Assembly (NCBI RefSeq): GCF_000298315.2
Contig: NZ_AEYE02000034.1
Span: forward strand, 21,032 to 85,031
DNA from: Rhizobium grahamii CCGE 502
GTDB taxonomy: Bacteria; Pseudomonadota; Alphaproteobacteria; Rhizobiales; Rhizobiaceae
Direction: 5' to 3'
DNA length: 64,000 nt
Within the stretch, counting starts at the first letter, position 1. The number at the start of each line of letters is the position of its first letter. The position numbers were made by a program, and so were the translations under genes. Below are positions 44,592 to 53,041 of this stretch, one piece after another. Below the pieces are notes generated by a model. The model ran no database searches. It was not told where the DNA came from and was given only the letters and a program-made list of their open reading frames with translations.

Positions 44592-45784
44592 GACCGGCCC
44601 CACGCCTTATGAATTCCTGCGAGCACCTCGCCGTTCGCCGCATTAACCGACTCTAGAGCCCGGTCATAGGTCGAGCGCCGCACCTGGCCGCGTTCGATCT
44701 CGTAGAGGGACTGCTTGGTCAGCCCGGCATCGGCGATCGCCGTCGACTTCAGGATGGTCGCCGTCAGCACATCGTCCCCAAAGAGATTTCGCAACAGGGC
44801 GACGATCTGTGACTGCGGCGCGTCGAATGGTTCGTGGCGCGTGACGACATACTTGATGAAGTCGTGCTGCAGATCGCCGCCGGCCTTTCGAACCACCGAC
44901 AGCAGGTCCGACGTCATCAGCAGGAATTGCGACATGGAGGCGACGTCCACCATCTGTGGATGCACCGTAATCAGCAGCGAGGTCGCGGCGCAGACGGCTC
45001 CAAGTGTCAGGTAGCCGAGCTGCGGAGGACAATCGATAACCACAATGTCGTAATCGGCCTCGACCTCGGATATCGCGACACCAACGCGCCGAAAGAAAAC
45101 CTCGCCGGATCGCTGTCGGTCTCCAAGAGCGCGCGGCGTTTCATGCTCGAACTCCATGAGCTCGAGATTGCCGGGGACAAGATCCAGGCCGTCAAAATAG
45201 GTCTTTCGTACGACGTCCTTCAGTGTACGGCGGCTGCCATCATAGCGAATGGCCCCGTAGAGAGTGTCGCCATCGGCAAGATCAAATTCCGGCTGCACGC
45301 CAAGCATGGACGACAGTGACGCCTGTGGATCAAGGTCGATGGCCAGAACGCGGTAACCGCTTAGCGCCAGATATTGGGCTAGATAGAGCGTCGTCGTCGT
45401 CTTGGCCGAGCCGCCCTTGAAGTTCGTCACAGCCACGGTCTGCAATTTTTCGCCGGGGCGGCGCCGCGGCAGATAGGACAACGCGTCCTTCGGCTTGACG
45501 CGCGCCATGTGGTGGCGTAGCTCGTTGATCTGCCCGAGCGTGTAGGATCGCCGGCCATTGACGGCAATATCCGGCTGAGGCCCCTTGCCGTCGAGCGAGA
45601 GCTGCCTCAGATAGCCGTCGGAAACACCAATTATCTGCGCTGCTTCGCCCGAGGTGAATGTGCGCAGGGTCTTCTGCGACAACGGCGGAAAAAGCTTCTC
45701 ACGCAGGAGCTTTAGCTGACGCGAGAGCTGAGTGGCATGCCGCTCAATGCGCACGTCCGTCGTAGATACGCTAATGTTGTCCAA
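44588..45784 (-). CDS. repA: Plasmid partition ATPase RepA (ParA family)
   Basis: 398-residue ParA-type ATPase that positions and segregates the replicon. The Walker A motif is K123-G-G-S-A-K-T-T (VAVTNFKGGSAKTTTTL), Walker A' VLAIDLDPQASLSSMLG, and Walker B YDIVVIDCPPQLGYL. An N-terminal HTH (FTSGEAAQIIGVSDGYLRQLS) binds its own operator. Usual repABC length. It heads the operon repA-repB; no repC follows. Divergent from cobF across a 194-nt control region that holds a parS-like site. Confidence 0.95.
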   Translation of the reverse strand: MDNISVSTTDVRIERHATQLSRQLKLLREKLFPPLSQKTLRTFTSGEAAQIIGVSDGYLRQLSLDGKGPQPDIAVNGRRSYTLGQINELRHHMARVKPKDALSYLPRRRPGEKLQTVAVTNFKGGSAKTTTTLYLAQYLALSGYRVLAIDLDPQASLSSMLGVQPEFDLADGDTLYGAIRYDGSRRTLKDVVRKTYFDGLDLVPGNLELMEFEHETPRALGDRQRSGEVFFRRVGVAISEVEADYDIVVIDCPPQLGYLTLGAVCAATSLLITVHPQMVDVASMSQFLLMTSDLLSVVRKAGGDLQHDFIKYVVTRHEPFDAPQSQIVALLRNLFGDDVLTATILKSTAIADAGLTKQSLYEIERGQVRRSTYDRALESVNAANGEVLAGIHKAWGRS

Positions 45785-45841
45785 AACACCCGATCCCTAT
45801 CAATGCGCTTTTTCATCAACATCGCGCTTAGAAGCGTATCG

Positions 45842-45870
45842 AGAATGCCATGATTCGCGAATCGCGACAA
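45842..45870 (-). promoter_or_regulatory. Candidate repA promoter with palindrome in the spacer
   Basis: On the minus strand TTGTCG (45865-45870) and CATTCT (45842-45847) are 17 bp apart. The spacer contains GATTCGCGAATC (45852-45863), a perfect 12-bp palindrome that could be the RepA/RepB autoregulatory operator. A TATAAT on the plus strand at 45871-45876 could serve cobF. Confidence 0.5.
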
Positions 45871-45892
45871 TATAATCAGGCGCAGGAAGCAA

Positions 45893-45908
45893 GTTGGCCG
45901 CGGCCAAC
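45893..45908. promoter_or_regulatory. parS-like site between repA and cobF
   Basis: GTTGGCCGCGGCCAAC, extended to a 20-bp perfect palindrome by flanking AA/TT. It matches the repABC parS consensus and is identical to the copy inside repB. Confidence 0.82.
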
Positions 45909-45978
45909 TTTTGTCCGCCACCCTTGCCGTTGCCATGGCAATCAGTCAGAAGGAGCTGGTTCATCGAAGGAAGCCGCC

Positions 45979-46746
45979 ATGCGACAAATTGAGATCATCG
46001 GGATTGGAACGGGTAACCCCGAACATCTCACGGTCCAGGCAATCAACGCCATGAACCGCGCAGATGTGATCTTCATCCCCACCAAGGGAGCGGAAAAGGA
46101 CGGGCTTGCCGGCATCCGCCGCGAGATCTGCGGCCGCTACCTCACCGCCGGCAACACTGCCATTGTTGAATTCGCCGTGCCAAAGAGGCTTACCGCCGGG
46201 CAGACCTACCTGCAGAGCGTCGGCGAGTGGCACGCAGCCCTCGCCGACGTCTATGTTAGCTTGATCGAGACCTTGCCACAGCCGGGGGTCGGCGCGTTCC
46301 TCGTCTGGGGAGATCCCGGTCTTTATGACAGTACAATCCGCATTCTCGATCGGGCGCGGTCGCTCAAGTCAGTCGATTTCGATTTCACCGTCATTCCGGG
46401 CATAACCAGCATACAGGCGCTCACTGCCAGCCATCGCATTCCTCTCAACCTTTTAGGCAAGCCAGTCGAAATCACGACGGGCCGCCGCCTTGCGGCGTCC
46501 GGCAATCAGGCTGATAGCACGGTCGTGATGCTAGACGGCGAGCTCGCCTTTTCCAAGATAGATGACTCGGAGGCAGAGATCTTCTGGGGCGCCTATCTTG
46601 GAACCCCCGATGAGATCACCCATGCGGGGAGGCTTTCGGATGTCGCATCCGATATCGTCAGGTCCCGGGCAGAAGCGCGTGCGCGCCACGGCTGGATCAT
46701 GGATATCTATCTGCTGCGCAAGGGGCATGACTTCGACGATCTTTGA
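45979..46746 (+). CDS. cobF: Precorrin-6A synthase (deacetylating)
   Basis: SAM-dependent methyltransferase of 255 residues that methylates C1 and removes acetate to give precorrin-6A in aerobic B12 synthesis. The SUMT-type N terminus IIGIGTGNPEHLTVQAINAMNRADVIF and the CobF segment FVWGDPGLYDSTIRILDRA (here FLVWGDPGLYDST) are clear. The ATG at 45979 follows GAAGGAAGCCGCC; the open frame extends further upstream without support. First gene of the cob cluster, 70 nt after the parS-like site; no cobalamin riboswitch is evident upstream. Confidence 0.94.
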   Translation: MRQIEIIGIGTGNPEHLTVQAINAMNRADVIFIPTKGAEKDGLAGIRREICGRYLTAGNTAIVEFAVPKRLTAGQTYLQSVGEWHAALADVYVSLIETLPQPGVGAFLVWGDPGLYDSTIRILDRARSLKSVDFDFTVIPGITSIQALTASHRIPLNLLGKPVEITTGRRLAASGNQADSTVVMLDGELAFSKIDDSEAEIFWGAYLGTPDEITHAGRLSDVASDIVRSRAEARARHGWIMDIYLLRKGHDFDDL

Positions 46747-46801
46747 CCCATTCCGTGTTTTGCTGCACGGTCCGGTCATGTAAAGACGTGGTCGAGACAC
46801 T

Positions 46802-48172
46802 ATGACGATGATGACACACCGACAGCTGGCGGAAGAGGGCCACGGGACTGCGCGCCCGCAGGGGCTCCGGCGCGGCGCCTGCCCCACGCTTTTCGAACCG
46901 ATGCAAACAGGCGATGGCCTACTTGCTCGATTGAGGCCACCTGCGGGAACCCTTTCGCTCCGACAATTCTCGCTCCTGGCGGCAGCGGCCGAACGTCTTG
47001 GAAACGGCCTGCTGGAAATCACCGCCCGCGGCAGCTTGCAGGTTCGCGGCCTTCGTCAGGAAACCGCGTCGCAATTTGCACACGAGCTTGAGGCTGCGGG
47101 ATTCCCTATCCCCGCTGGTCCGGCGATCGAGCTGTCGCCGCTTCATGGAATCGCGCCAGGCGAAATCGAAAACCCTGCGCAGATCGAGGCGATGCTGAGG
47201 GAAACGTTTGCTTCGCAGCTCACTTCACCCCTCCTCGCACCGAAACTGTCCATTCTTCTCGACGGCGGCGGTCGCGATGGCGCCTCATCCCTTTTCGCCG
47301 ATATCAGGATCATCGCGGCCGCACCGGCCCGGTGGCAGCTTGCAATCGACGGCAATGGAAAGAACGCCGTCCCGCTTTTGACGGGAGACGCAGATGCCTG
47401 TGTCCAGGCGCTCGGCGACCTTTTGGATCTTTTGATTTCACTTGGCCGACACAGGCGATGCCGCGACATTCCACGCGCGGAGCTTCTGTCGATGTTCCCG
47501 TTGATGCCAACGCAGGACCTTGTCGACAAGGACAGAGCCGACACGTCCCTGATTGGCTACAGTCCACTTGCTGACGGATCGCTCGCCCTCGGACTGAGAC
47601 CACGCTTTGGACAGATCCGGGCCGATCAACTGCTTGCTTTTATTACCCGTGCGGAGGCAATGGGTGCCGGGCAGGCCAGGCTCGGACCCGGTCGCGTCAT
47701 GCTCCTGGTCGGACTATCGGCGCAAGCAGCCTCGGAGATCGCCGCAATTGCTGTGGATCACGGACTTTCTGGGGACAGGGATGATCCCTCGGCTCATATT
47801 GCCGCCTGCGCGGGTGCCGGCGGCTGCGCGTCCGGCTGCTACAATACAAGAAAACTCGCCGAGGCGCTCATTACGAGCGCGCCTGATCTTTTCGATGGTT
47901 CCATGGTCATTCATCTCTCGGGCTGTGCCAAAGGCTGCGCCTGGCGTTCGCACGCCCTCACCCTTGTCGGCGCCAGCGACGGCTCTCGCCTAATCCTTGA
48001 TGGATCCTCCCTGGACGCTCCAGACGCACAGATAGCTGGCGGCGCCGCCGAATCCGCTATAGAGAGCATCGCTCGCTTTATCAAAAACGAGAGACGTGCT
48101 GGCGAATCGGCTAGGTCCTGCCTTTCACGGGTAGGAAAGGCGGCCGTCATCAGGGCGCTTCGACAGGAATAG
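46802..48172 (+). CDS. cobG: Precorrin-3B synthase
   Basis: 456-residue oxygen-using enzyme of the aerobic pathway. It is a nitrite/sulfite-reductase-fold protein: two ferredoxin-like half domains (GRGSLQVRGL in the form ITARGSLQVRGL) and a [4Fe-4S]/siroheme-type cluster with C336, C342, C375 and C379 (CAGAGGCASGC...LSGCAKGC). The presence of cobG rather than cbiX or cbiD marks the aerobic route. The gap to cobF is 55 nt and to cobH 2 nt. Confidence 0.95.
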   Translation: MTMMTHRQLAEEGHGTARPQGLRRGACPTLFEPMQTGDGLLARLRPPAGTLSLRQFSLLAAAAERLGNGLLEITARGSLQVRGLRQETASQFAHELEAAGFPIPAGPAIELSPLHGIAPGEIENPAQIEAMLRETFASQLTSPLLAPKLSILLDGGGRDGASSLFADIRIIAAAPARWQLAIDGNGKNAVPLLTGDADACVQALGDLLDLLISLGRHRRCRDIPRAELLSMFPLMPTQDLVDKDRADTSLIGYSPLADGSLALGLRPRFGQIRADQLLAFITRAEAMGAGQARLGPGRVMLLVGLSAQAASEIAAIAVDHGLSGDRDDPSAHIAACAGAGGCASGCYNTRKLAEALITSAPDLFDGSMVIHLSGCAKGCAWRSHALTLVGASDGSRLILDGSSLDAPDAQIAGGAAESAIESIARFIKNERRAGESARSCLSRVGKAAVIRALRQE

Positions 48173-48174
48173 AC

Positions 48175-48807
48175 ATGCCAGACTACGACTACATTCACAG
48201 TGGCGACGCCATTTACCAGCGATCATTTGCGATCATTCGCAGTGAAGCCGACCTGTCGCGGTTCTCGACAGAGGAAGCGGATGTCGCTGTTCGCATGATC
48301 CACGCTTGCGGCCTTGTCCAGGCGGCAGACAGCTTCCTGTTCTCGCCTAGTGTGGTGAAGGCTGCGCGCATGGCTCTTCAGGATGGAGCACCAATCTTTT
48401 GCGACGCCGAAATGGTTGCCCATGGAATCACCCGTACCCGCCTGCCCGCGCACAACGATGTGATTTGCACATTGCATGATCCACGGACACCGGAACTTGC
48501 CAGCGAAACCGGCAATACGCGTTCAGCAGCGGCGCTCCACCTGTGGCTGGAGCGGCTGGCAGGCAGCGTTGTGGCGATCGGCAATGCTCCAACGGCTCTG
48601 TTTCACCTGCTCGAATTGCTGCGCGACGGTGCACCAAAGCCGGCTGCGATCATCGGCATGCCGGTCGGTTTCGTCGGTGCAGCCGAATCAAAGGATGCCC
48701 TGGCCGAGAACGCCTACGGCGTGCCGTTTGCGATCGTGCGTGGTCGCCTTGGCGGAAGCGCCATGACCGCCGCGGCCATCAACGCTCTGGCGAGGCCGGG
48801 TCTATGA
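48175..48807 (+). CDS. cobH: Precorrin-8X methylmutase
   Basis: 210 residues. Moves the methyl group from C11 to C12, forming hydrogenobyrinate. The family blocks YIHSGDAIYQRSFAIIRSEADL, ADVAVRMIHACGLVQ (with the proposed catalytic His), FCDAEMVAHGITRTRLP, NTRSAAALHLW and VIGNAPTALFHLLELL (as VAIGNAPTALFHLLELL) are present. Starts 2 nt after cobG and ends in a 4-nt overlap with cobI. Confidence 0.96.
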   Translation: MPDYDYIHSGDAIYQRSFAIIRSEADLSRFSTEEADVAVRMIHACGLVQAADSFLFSPSVVKAARMALQDGAPIFCDAEMVAHGITRTRLPAHNDVICTLHDPRTPELASETGNTRSAAALHLWLERLAGSVVAIGNAPTALFHLLELLRDGAPKPAAIIGMPVGFVGAAESKDALAENAYGVPFAIVRGRLGGSAMTAAAINALARPGL

Positions 48808-49532
48808 CGAATGCTGGCCGCCTCATCGGTGTCGGGACCGGACCGGGAGATCCCGAACTTCTGACCGTCAAGGCCATCAAGGCGATCGATGCTGCCGAGG
48901 TCGTTGCCTATTTTGCCAAGCGGGGCAGGGGAGGCAACGGAAGGGCCATCGTCGAGCACCTGATTGGCGACAAGATCCTGCTACCTCTCTATTATCCGGT
49001 CACGACCGAGATCGAGACATCTGACGAAACCTACCGCAACCAGATCACGTCCTTCTATGACGAGGCGGCCGAAGCAGTCGGCGGCCATCTCGATATCGGC
49101 CGAACCGTCGCCGTCCTGAGCGAGGGCGATCCGCTGTTTTACGGTTCCTACATGCATCTCCACGTCCGCCTGGCGAACCGCTACCAGACTGAGGTCATAC
49201 CCGGCATCAGTGCCATGTCCGGATGCTGGTCGCTCGCAGGCCTGCCGATCGTCCAGGGTGACGATGTGCTATCCGTACTGCCCGGTACGATGGAGGAGGC
49301 CGAGCTGCGGCGCAGGCTCTCTGACACACAGGCAGCGGTGATCATGAAGGTCGGGCGGAATCTTCCGAAGATCCGACGCGCATTGGAGGCATCGGGGCGC
49401 CTTTCGGAAGCGGTCTATGTTGAACGTGGGACGATGGTAAACGCGGCAATGACCAAACTCGCAGACCGTCCCGACGGCGAGGCGCCATATTTTTCCCTGG
49501 TACTGGTGCCGGGTTGGGAATCCAGGCGATGA
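48804..49532 (+). CDS. cobI: Precorrin-2 C20-methyltransferase
   Basis: 242-residue SAM methyltransferase. The typical signature is RLIGVGTGPGDPELLTVKAIKAI at the N terminus; YPVTTEIETSDETYRNQITSFYDEA and the SAM-binding AVLSEGDPLFYGSYMHL follow, then VIPGISAMSGCWSLAGLP. The ATG at 48804 overlaps cobH's stop and the gene overlaps cobJ by 4 nt. Confidence 0.96.
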   Translation: MTNAGRLIGVGTGPGDPELLTVKAIKAIDAAEVVAYFAKRGRGGNGRAIVEHLIGDKILLPLYYPVTTEIETSDETYRNQITSFYDEAAEAVGGHLDIGRTVAVLSEGDPLFYGSYMHLHVRLANRYQTEVIPGISAMSGCWSLAGLPIVQGDDVLSVLPGTMEEAELRRRLSDTQAAVIMKVGRNLPKIRRALEASGRLSEAVYVERGTMVNAAMTKLADRPDGEAPYFSLVLVPGWESRR

Positions 49533-50293
49533 CGGGCAAGCTTTTCGTGATCGGCACAGGGCCGGGCAACCCCGAGCAGATGACACAGGAAAGTCGTGCT
49601 GCCGTTTCGGAGGCGACGGATTTCTACGGCTATGGTCCGTATCTCGATCGACTGGAACTCAGGCCAGACCAGCGTCGGCAAGCTTCGGACAACCGTCAGG
49701 AACTGGACCGCGCCTCTGACGCCCTGAAGGCGGCTGCCGACGGCGCAATCGTTTGCGTCGTATCAGGCGGCGATCCCGGGGTCTTTGCGATGGCTGCCGC
49801 CGTCTGTGAGGCTATCGACAATGGACCAGCTTGCTGGCGCGACATCGATCTTGTCATCTTGCCGGGTATTACGGCCATGTTGGCGGTCGCTGCGCGTACA
49901 GGCGCACCGCTTGGCCACGATTTCTGCACCATCTCCCTGTCGGATAACCTAAAGCCTTGGAATATAATAGAAAACAGGCTTCAATCGGCCGCAATGGCAG
50001 GCTTCGTTATCGCTCTCTACAATCCGATCAGCAAAGCCCGGCCCTGGCAGCTCGGCAGGGCGCTTGAGTTGCTCCGCTTGACATTGCCGCCGACGACGCC
50101 GGTGATTTTCGGAAGGGCGGCTGGCCGGCCCGATGAAAGGATCACCGTTCAACCGCTCCAGGACGCTGACGCCGGCATGGCTGATATGGCGACCTGTGTG
50201 ATCATCGGGTCGGAAGAAACTCGGGTCGTTGCCCGGACCGGCAAACCGGATCTTGTCTACACACCCCGCTTCCTCGAAGGAGGAAAAAGGTGA
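49529..50293 (+). CDS. cobJ: Precorrin-3B C17-methyltransferase
   Basis: 254 residues of the SUMT superfamily. Methylates C17 with ring contraction. It has LFVIGTGPGNPEQMTQESRAAV, VSGGDPGVFAMAAAVCEAI, LPGITAMLAVAARTGAPLGHDFCTISLSDNLKPW and IALYNPISKARPWQL. Its 3' end overlaps cobK, on the opposite strand, by 37 nt. Confidence 0.96.
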   Translation: MTGKLFVIGTGPGNPEQMTQESRAAVSEATDFYGYGPYLDRLELRPDQRRQASDNRQELDRASDALKAAADGAIVCVVSGGDPGVFAMAAAVCEAIDNGPACWRDIDLVILPGITAMLAVAARTGAPLGHDFCTISLSDNLKPWNIIENRLQSAAMAGFVIALYNPISKARPWQLGRALELLRLTLPPTTPVIFGRAAGRPDERITVQPLQDADAGMADMATCVIIGSEETRVVARTGKPDLVYTPRFLEGGKR

Positions 50294-51027
50294 CCGACCG
50301 CCGAGAGGATCAGCTCGACCGTGGCAAGCCTCTGCATGTCAGCGCTCTCAGCCCGTCTCACCATGATGACCTCGATGCCGAGCAGCCGGGCGGCGGCGAT
50401 CTTGGCATATGTCGCCGAACCCCCGCTGTTCTTGGTGACAACCGCATCGATACGCTTGGCCTTGAGAAGTGCGATCTCGTTCTCCACGACATAGGGGCCG
50501 CGATCGAGGATCAACTCGACATCGGGAAGAGCGAGCGGCGGATCAACAGGATCGACACTTCTTACGAGATAGAAATGCTGGGGCCGGGCTTCTGCCAGGT
50601 GCGCCTCCTGACGACCAATTGCCAGAAAGGCGCGGCGAGGAGAGGGGCCAAGCGCATCGATTGCGTCGGCCACAGACGCAACATGTGTCCACCTGTCTTG
50701 CGGCTCTTCGCTCCATTCCGGCCTGCGCAGTGCGAGAGCCGGAATCTGGGCCGCCTTGCACGCTTGGCTGGCGTTAATCGACATCCGCGTGGCGAATGGG
50801 TGCGTTGCGTCGATCAACAGATCGAAATCACCTTTGCCGAGGAAGGATGCCAATCCTTCCGCGCCACCAAAGCCACCCATGCGGAAAGGCACGGGCTGGC
50901 AAACAGGTTTTTGGGTGCGACCAGCCAGGGACAGCAGGATCTCGTATCTTCCGGTCGCGGCAAGCGCCTGCGCCAGGACCCGCGCGTCCCCGGTGCCACC
51001 CAGTATCAGGATACGGGCTTTTTCCAT
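50257..51027 (-). CDS. cobK: Precorrin-6A reductase
   Basis: 256-residue NADPH-dependent reductase, the only cob gene on the minus strand. Diagnostic sequence: ILILGGTGDARVLAQAL, DATHPFATRMSINASQAC, PALALRRPEW and VTKNSGGSATYAKIAAARLLGIEVIMV. The ATG at 51027 is the family start; the open frame extends to 51195 inside cobL without resemblance. Its start codon shares two bases with that of cobL. Its 3' end overlaps cobJ by 37 nt. Confidence 0.93.
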   Translation of the reverse strand: MEKARILILGGTGDARVLAQALAATGRYEILLSLAGRTQKPVCQPVPFRMGGFGGAEGLASFLGKGDFDLLIDATHPFATRMSINASQACKAAQIPALALRRPEWSEEPQDRWTHVASVADAIDALGPSPRRAFLAIGRQEAHLAEARPQHFYLVRSVDPVDPPLALPDVELILDRGPYVVENEIALLKAKRIDAVVTKNSGGSATYAKIAAARLLGIEVIMVRRAESADMQRLATVELILSAVGHLFPPSRKRGV

Positions 51028-52258
51028 GTCTGACGTGTCTTTCGCTCCCGCTGAATGCTGGCTGACTATTATCGGCATCGGCGAGGATGGTCCAGCCGGG
51101 CTCGGCGACGAAGCAAAGGCGCTGATATCAGCTGCAAAGGTCGTCTTCGGTGGCGCACGACATCTTGAACTGGCATCACCGATCATCTCGGGCACTACGT
51201 TTACCTGGGAAAGCCCTTTCCAACGGTCGATCGAGGCGGTGATCGCGCGCCGTGGAAGGCCTGTTGTCGTGCTGGGCTCGGGAGACCCGTTTCTTTACGG
51301 GATAGGGGCAACCCTTTGTCGATCGATCGGGGTTGGCGAGATGCGGACCATTCCCGCGCCGTCCTCGTTCAGCCTCGCGGCCGCCCGTCTCGGATGGCCG
51401 TTGCAGGAGGTTGCTTCCATTTCCCTGCACGGACGCCCTTTGGAGCTCCTGCTGCCGCATCTCCACCACGACAGGCGGATCATTGCCTTGACGTCTGATG
51501 GCAAGACGCCGCTTCGCCTGGCGGAGATGCTGCGGGACATCGGTTTCGGCCGGTCACGACTTCATCTTCTCGAGGCGATTGGCGGACAGCATGAACGGCA
51601 GCGAAGCGTGATTGCCGAAGATTTCGATCTTTCCGACGTCAGCCCGTTAAATGTCTGTGCCATCGAGGTGGTGGCAGGGGAGGGCGCCAGGCAGCTTGCC
51701 TTCACGCCCGGGCTTGACGACAGCCTTTTCGAGCATGACGGCCAGATCACCAAAAAGGAGATCCGCGCTTTCACGCTTTCCGCGCTTGCTCCGCGGCATG
51801 GCGAATTGCTCTGGGATGTCGGCGCCGGGTGCGGTTCGATCGGTATCGAGTGGATGCTCGCCAACCCGTCGCTACGCGCAATCGCAATCGAGCAGTCTTC
51901 CGAAAGGGCAGCAAGGGTTGCCCGCAATGCGCTTGCCTTCGGCGTTCCGGGACTGTCGATCGTCGAGGGGGCGGCTCCTCTGGCGCTTGAAGGCCTGCCG
52001 GAACCCGATGCCATTTTTGTCGGCGGCGGAGGGAGCGAGGCAGGTGTCATGGAGGCCGTGATGGGCGCGCTGAGACCCGGCGGCCGGCTTGTCGCCAATG
52101 CGGTCACCCTGGAGATGGAGGCACTCCTGCTGTCGCTCCACAAAAAACACGGCGGTTCATTGACGCGTATCGAGATCGCGCGCGTGGCACCGGTCGGCAC
52201 GATGAGCGGCTGGCGACCTGCTATGCCCGTCACACAATGGCGCTGGACAAGGGAATAA
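51026..52258 (+). CDS. cobL: Precorrin-6Y C5,15-methyltransferase (decarboxylating)
   Basis: 410-residue fusion. The N-terminal CbiE-like half ([40 protein letters not shown]) methylates C5; the C-terminal CbiT-like half ([19 protein letters not shown], the SAM motif) methylates C15 and decarboxylates. The ATG at 51026 overlaps the cobK start; the ribosome site is poor because the upstream sequence is cobK coding. Followed by cobM after 10 nt. Confidence 0.94.
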   Translation: MSDVSFAPAECWLTIIGIGEDGPAGLGDEAKALISAAKVVFGGARHLELASPIISGTTFTWESPFQRSIEAVIARRGRPVVVLGSGDPFLYGIGATLCRSIGVGEMRTIPAPSSFSLAAARLGWPLQEVASISLHGRPLELLLPHLHHDRRIIALTSDGKTPLRLAEMLRDIGFGRSRLHLLEAIGGQHERQRSVIAEDFDLSDVSPLNVCAIEVVAGEGARQLAFTPGLDDSLFEHDGQITKKEIRAFTLSALAPRHGELLWDVGAGCGSIGIEWMLANPSLRAIAIEQSSERAARVARNALAFGVPGLSIVEGAAPLALEGLPEPDAIFVGGGGSEAGVMEAVMGALRPGGRLVANAVTLEMEALLLSLHKKHGGSLTRIEIARVAPVGTMSGWRPAMPVTQWRWTRE

Positions 52259-52268
52259 AGGAAAAGAG

Positions 52269-53027
52269 ATGGCGGTTCATTTCATAGGCGCTGGACCGGG
52301 CGCCGCCGACCTTATCACGGTCCGTGGCCGTGATCTCATCGCGTCCTGCGCAGTCTGTCTCTATGCCGGCTCGATCGTCTCGCCCGACCTTTTGCAATAT
52401 TGCCCTTCGGACGCCCGCATCATCGATACCGCCCCAATGTCGCTGGATGAAATAGAGGCGGAGTACATCGCTGCGTCAGCGGCCGGCCACGATGTCGCGC
52501 GGCTTCACTCGGGAGATCTTTCCATCTGGAGTGCGGTTGCCGAGCAGATTCGTCGGCTGCAGAAGCATGGGATCGACTATACAATGACACCAGGTGTTCC
52601 GGCCTTTGCGGCCGCTGCCGCCACACTTGGTCGTGAACTGACAATCCCGGCAATGGCGCAAAGCCTCGTGCTCACGCGTGTCACAGGCCGGGCGTCGCCA
52701 ATGCCAGCGGGAGAAACGCTTGAAAAGTTTGGCGCGACCGGGGCGACGCTCGCGATCCATCTCGCCATTCACGCGCTTGATCGCGTGGTGGCAGAACTAA
52801 CCCCGGTTTATGGCACCGCTTGTCCGGTCGCCATCGTTGCCAAGGCATCCTGGCCGGACGAAATGGTCATCCGCGGCACGCTTGGCGACATCGAGGCAAA
52901 GTTTGATGCGACGCCAGTCGAACGCACGGCGATCATTTTCGTCGGTCCATCGCTCGGCGTTACCGACTTCCGCGAAAGCGCGCTCTACGATGTCTCATAT
53001 CAGCGACGCTTTCGCGGCCGGGAGTAG
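52269..53027 (+). CDS. cobM: Precorrin-4 C11-methyltransferase
   Basis: 252 residues. Methylates C11 in the middle of aerobic corrin synthesis. [79 protein letters not shown] and [16 protein letters not shown] are the family blocks. Last gene of the cluster; it stops 14 nt before the end of a convergent gene, with no obvious terminator between them. Confidence 0.96.
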   Translation: MAVHFIGAGPGAADLITVRGRDLIASCAVCLYAGSIVSPDLLQYCPSDARIIDTAPMSLDEIEAEYIAASAAGHDVARLHSGDLSIWSAVAEQIRRLQKHGIDYTMTPGVPAFAAAAATLGRELTIPAMAQSLVLTRVTGRASPMPAGETLEKFGATGATLAIHLAIHALDRVVAELTPVYGTACPVAIVAKASWPDEMVIRGTLGDIEAKFDATPVERTAIIFVGPSLGVTDFRESALYDVSYQRRFRGRE

Positions 53028-53041
53028 GGGAGGGGGTCGAA

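Noticed and set aside
45785-45978. Cobalamin riboswitch before cobF
   Set aside because: AGTCAGAAGGAGCTGG near 45946 loosely recalls a B12 box but lacks the conserved bases and there is no room for the full fold beside the parS-like site.
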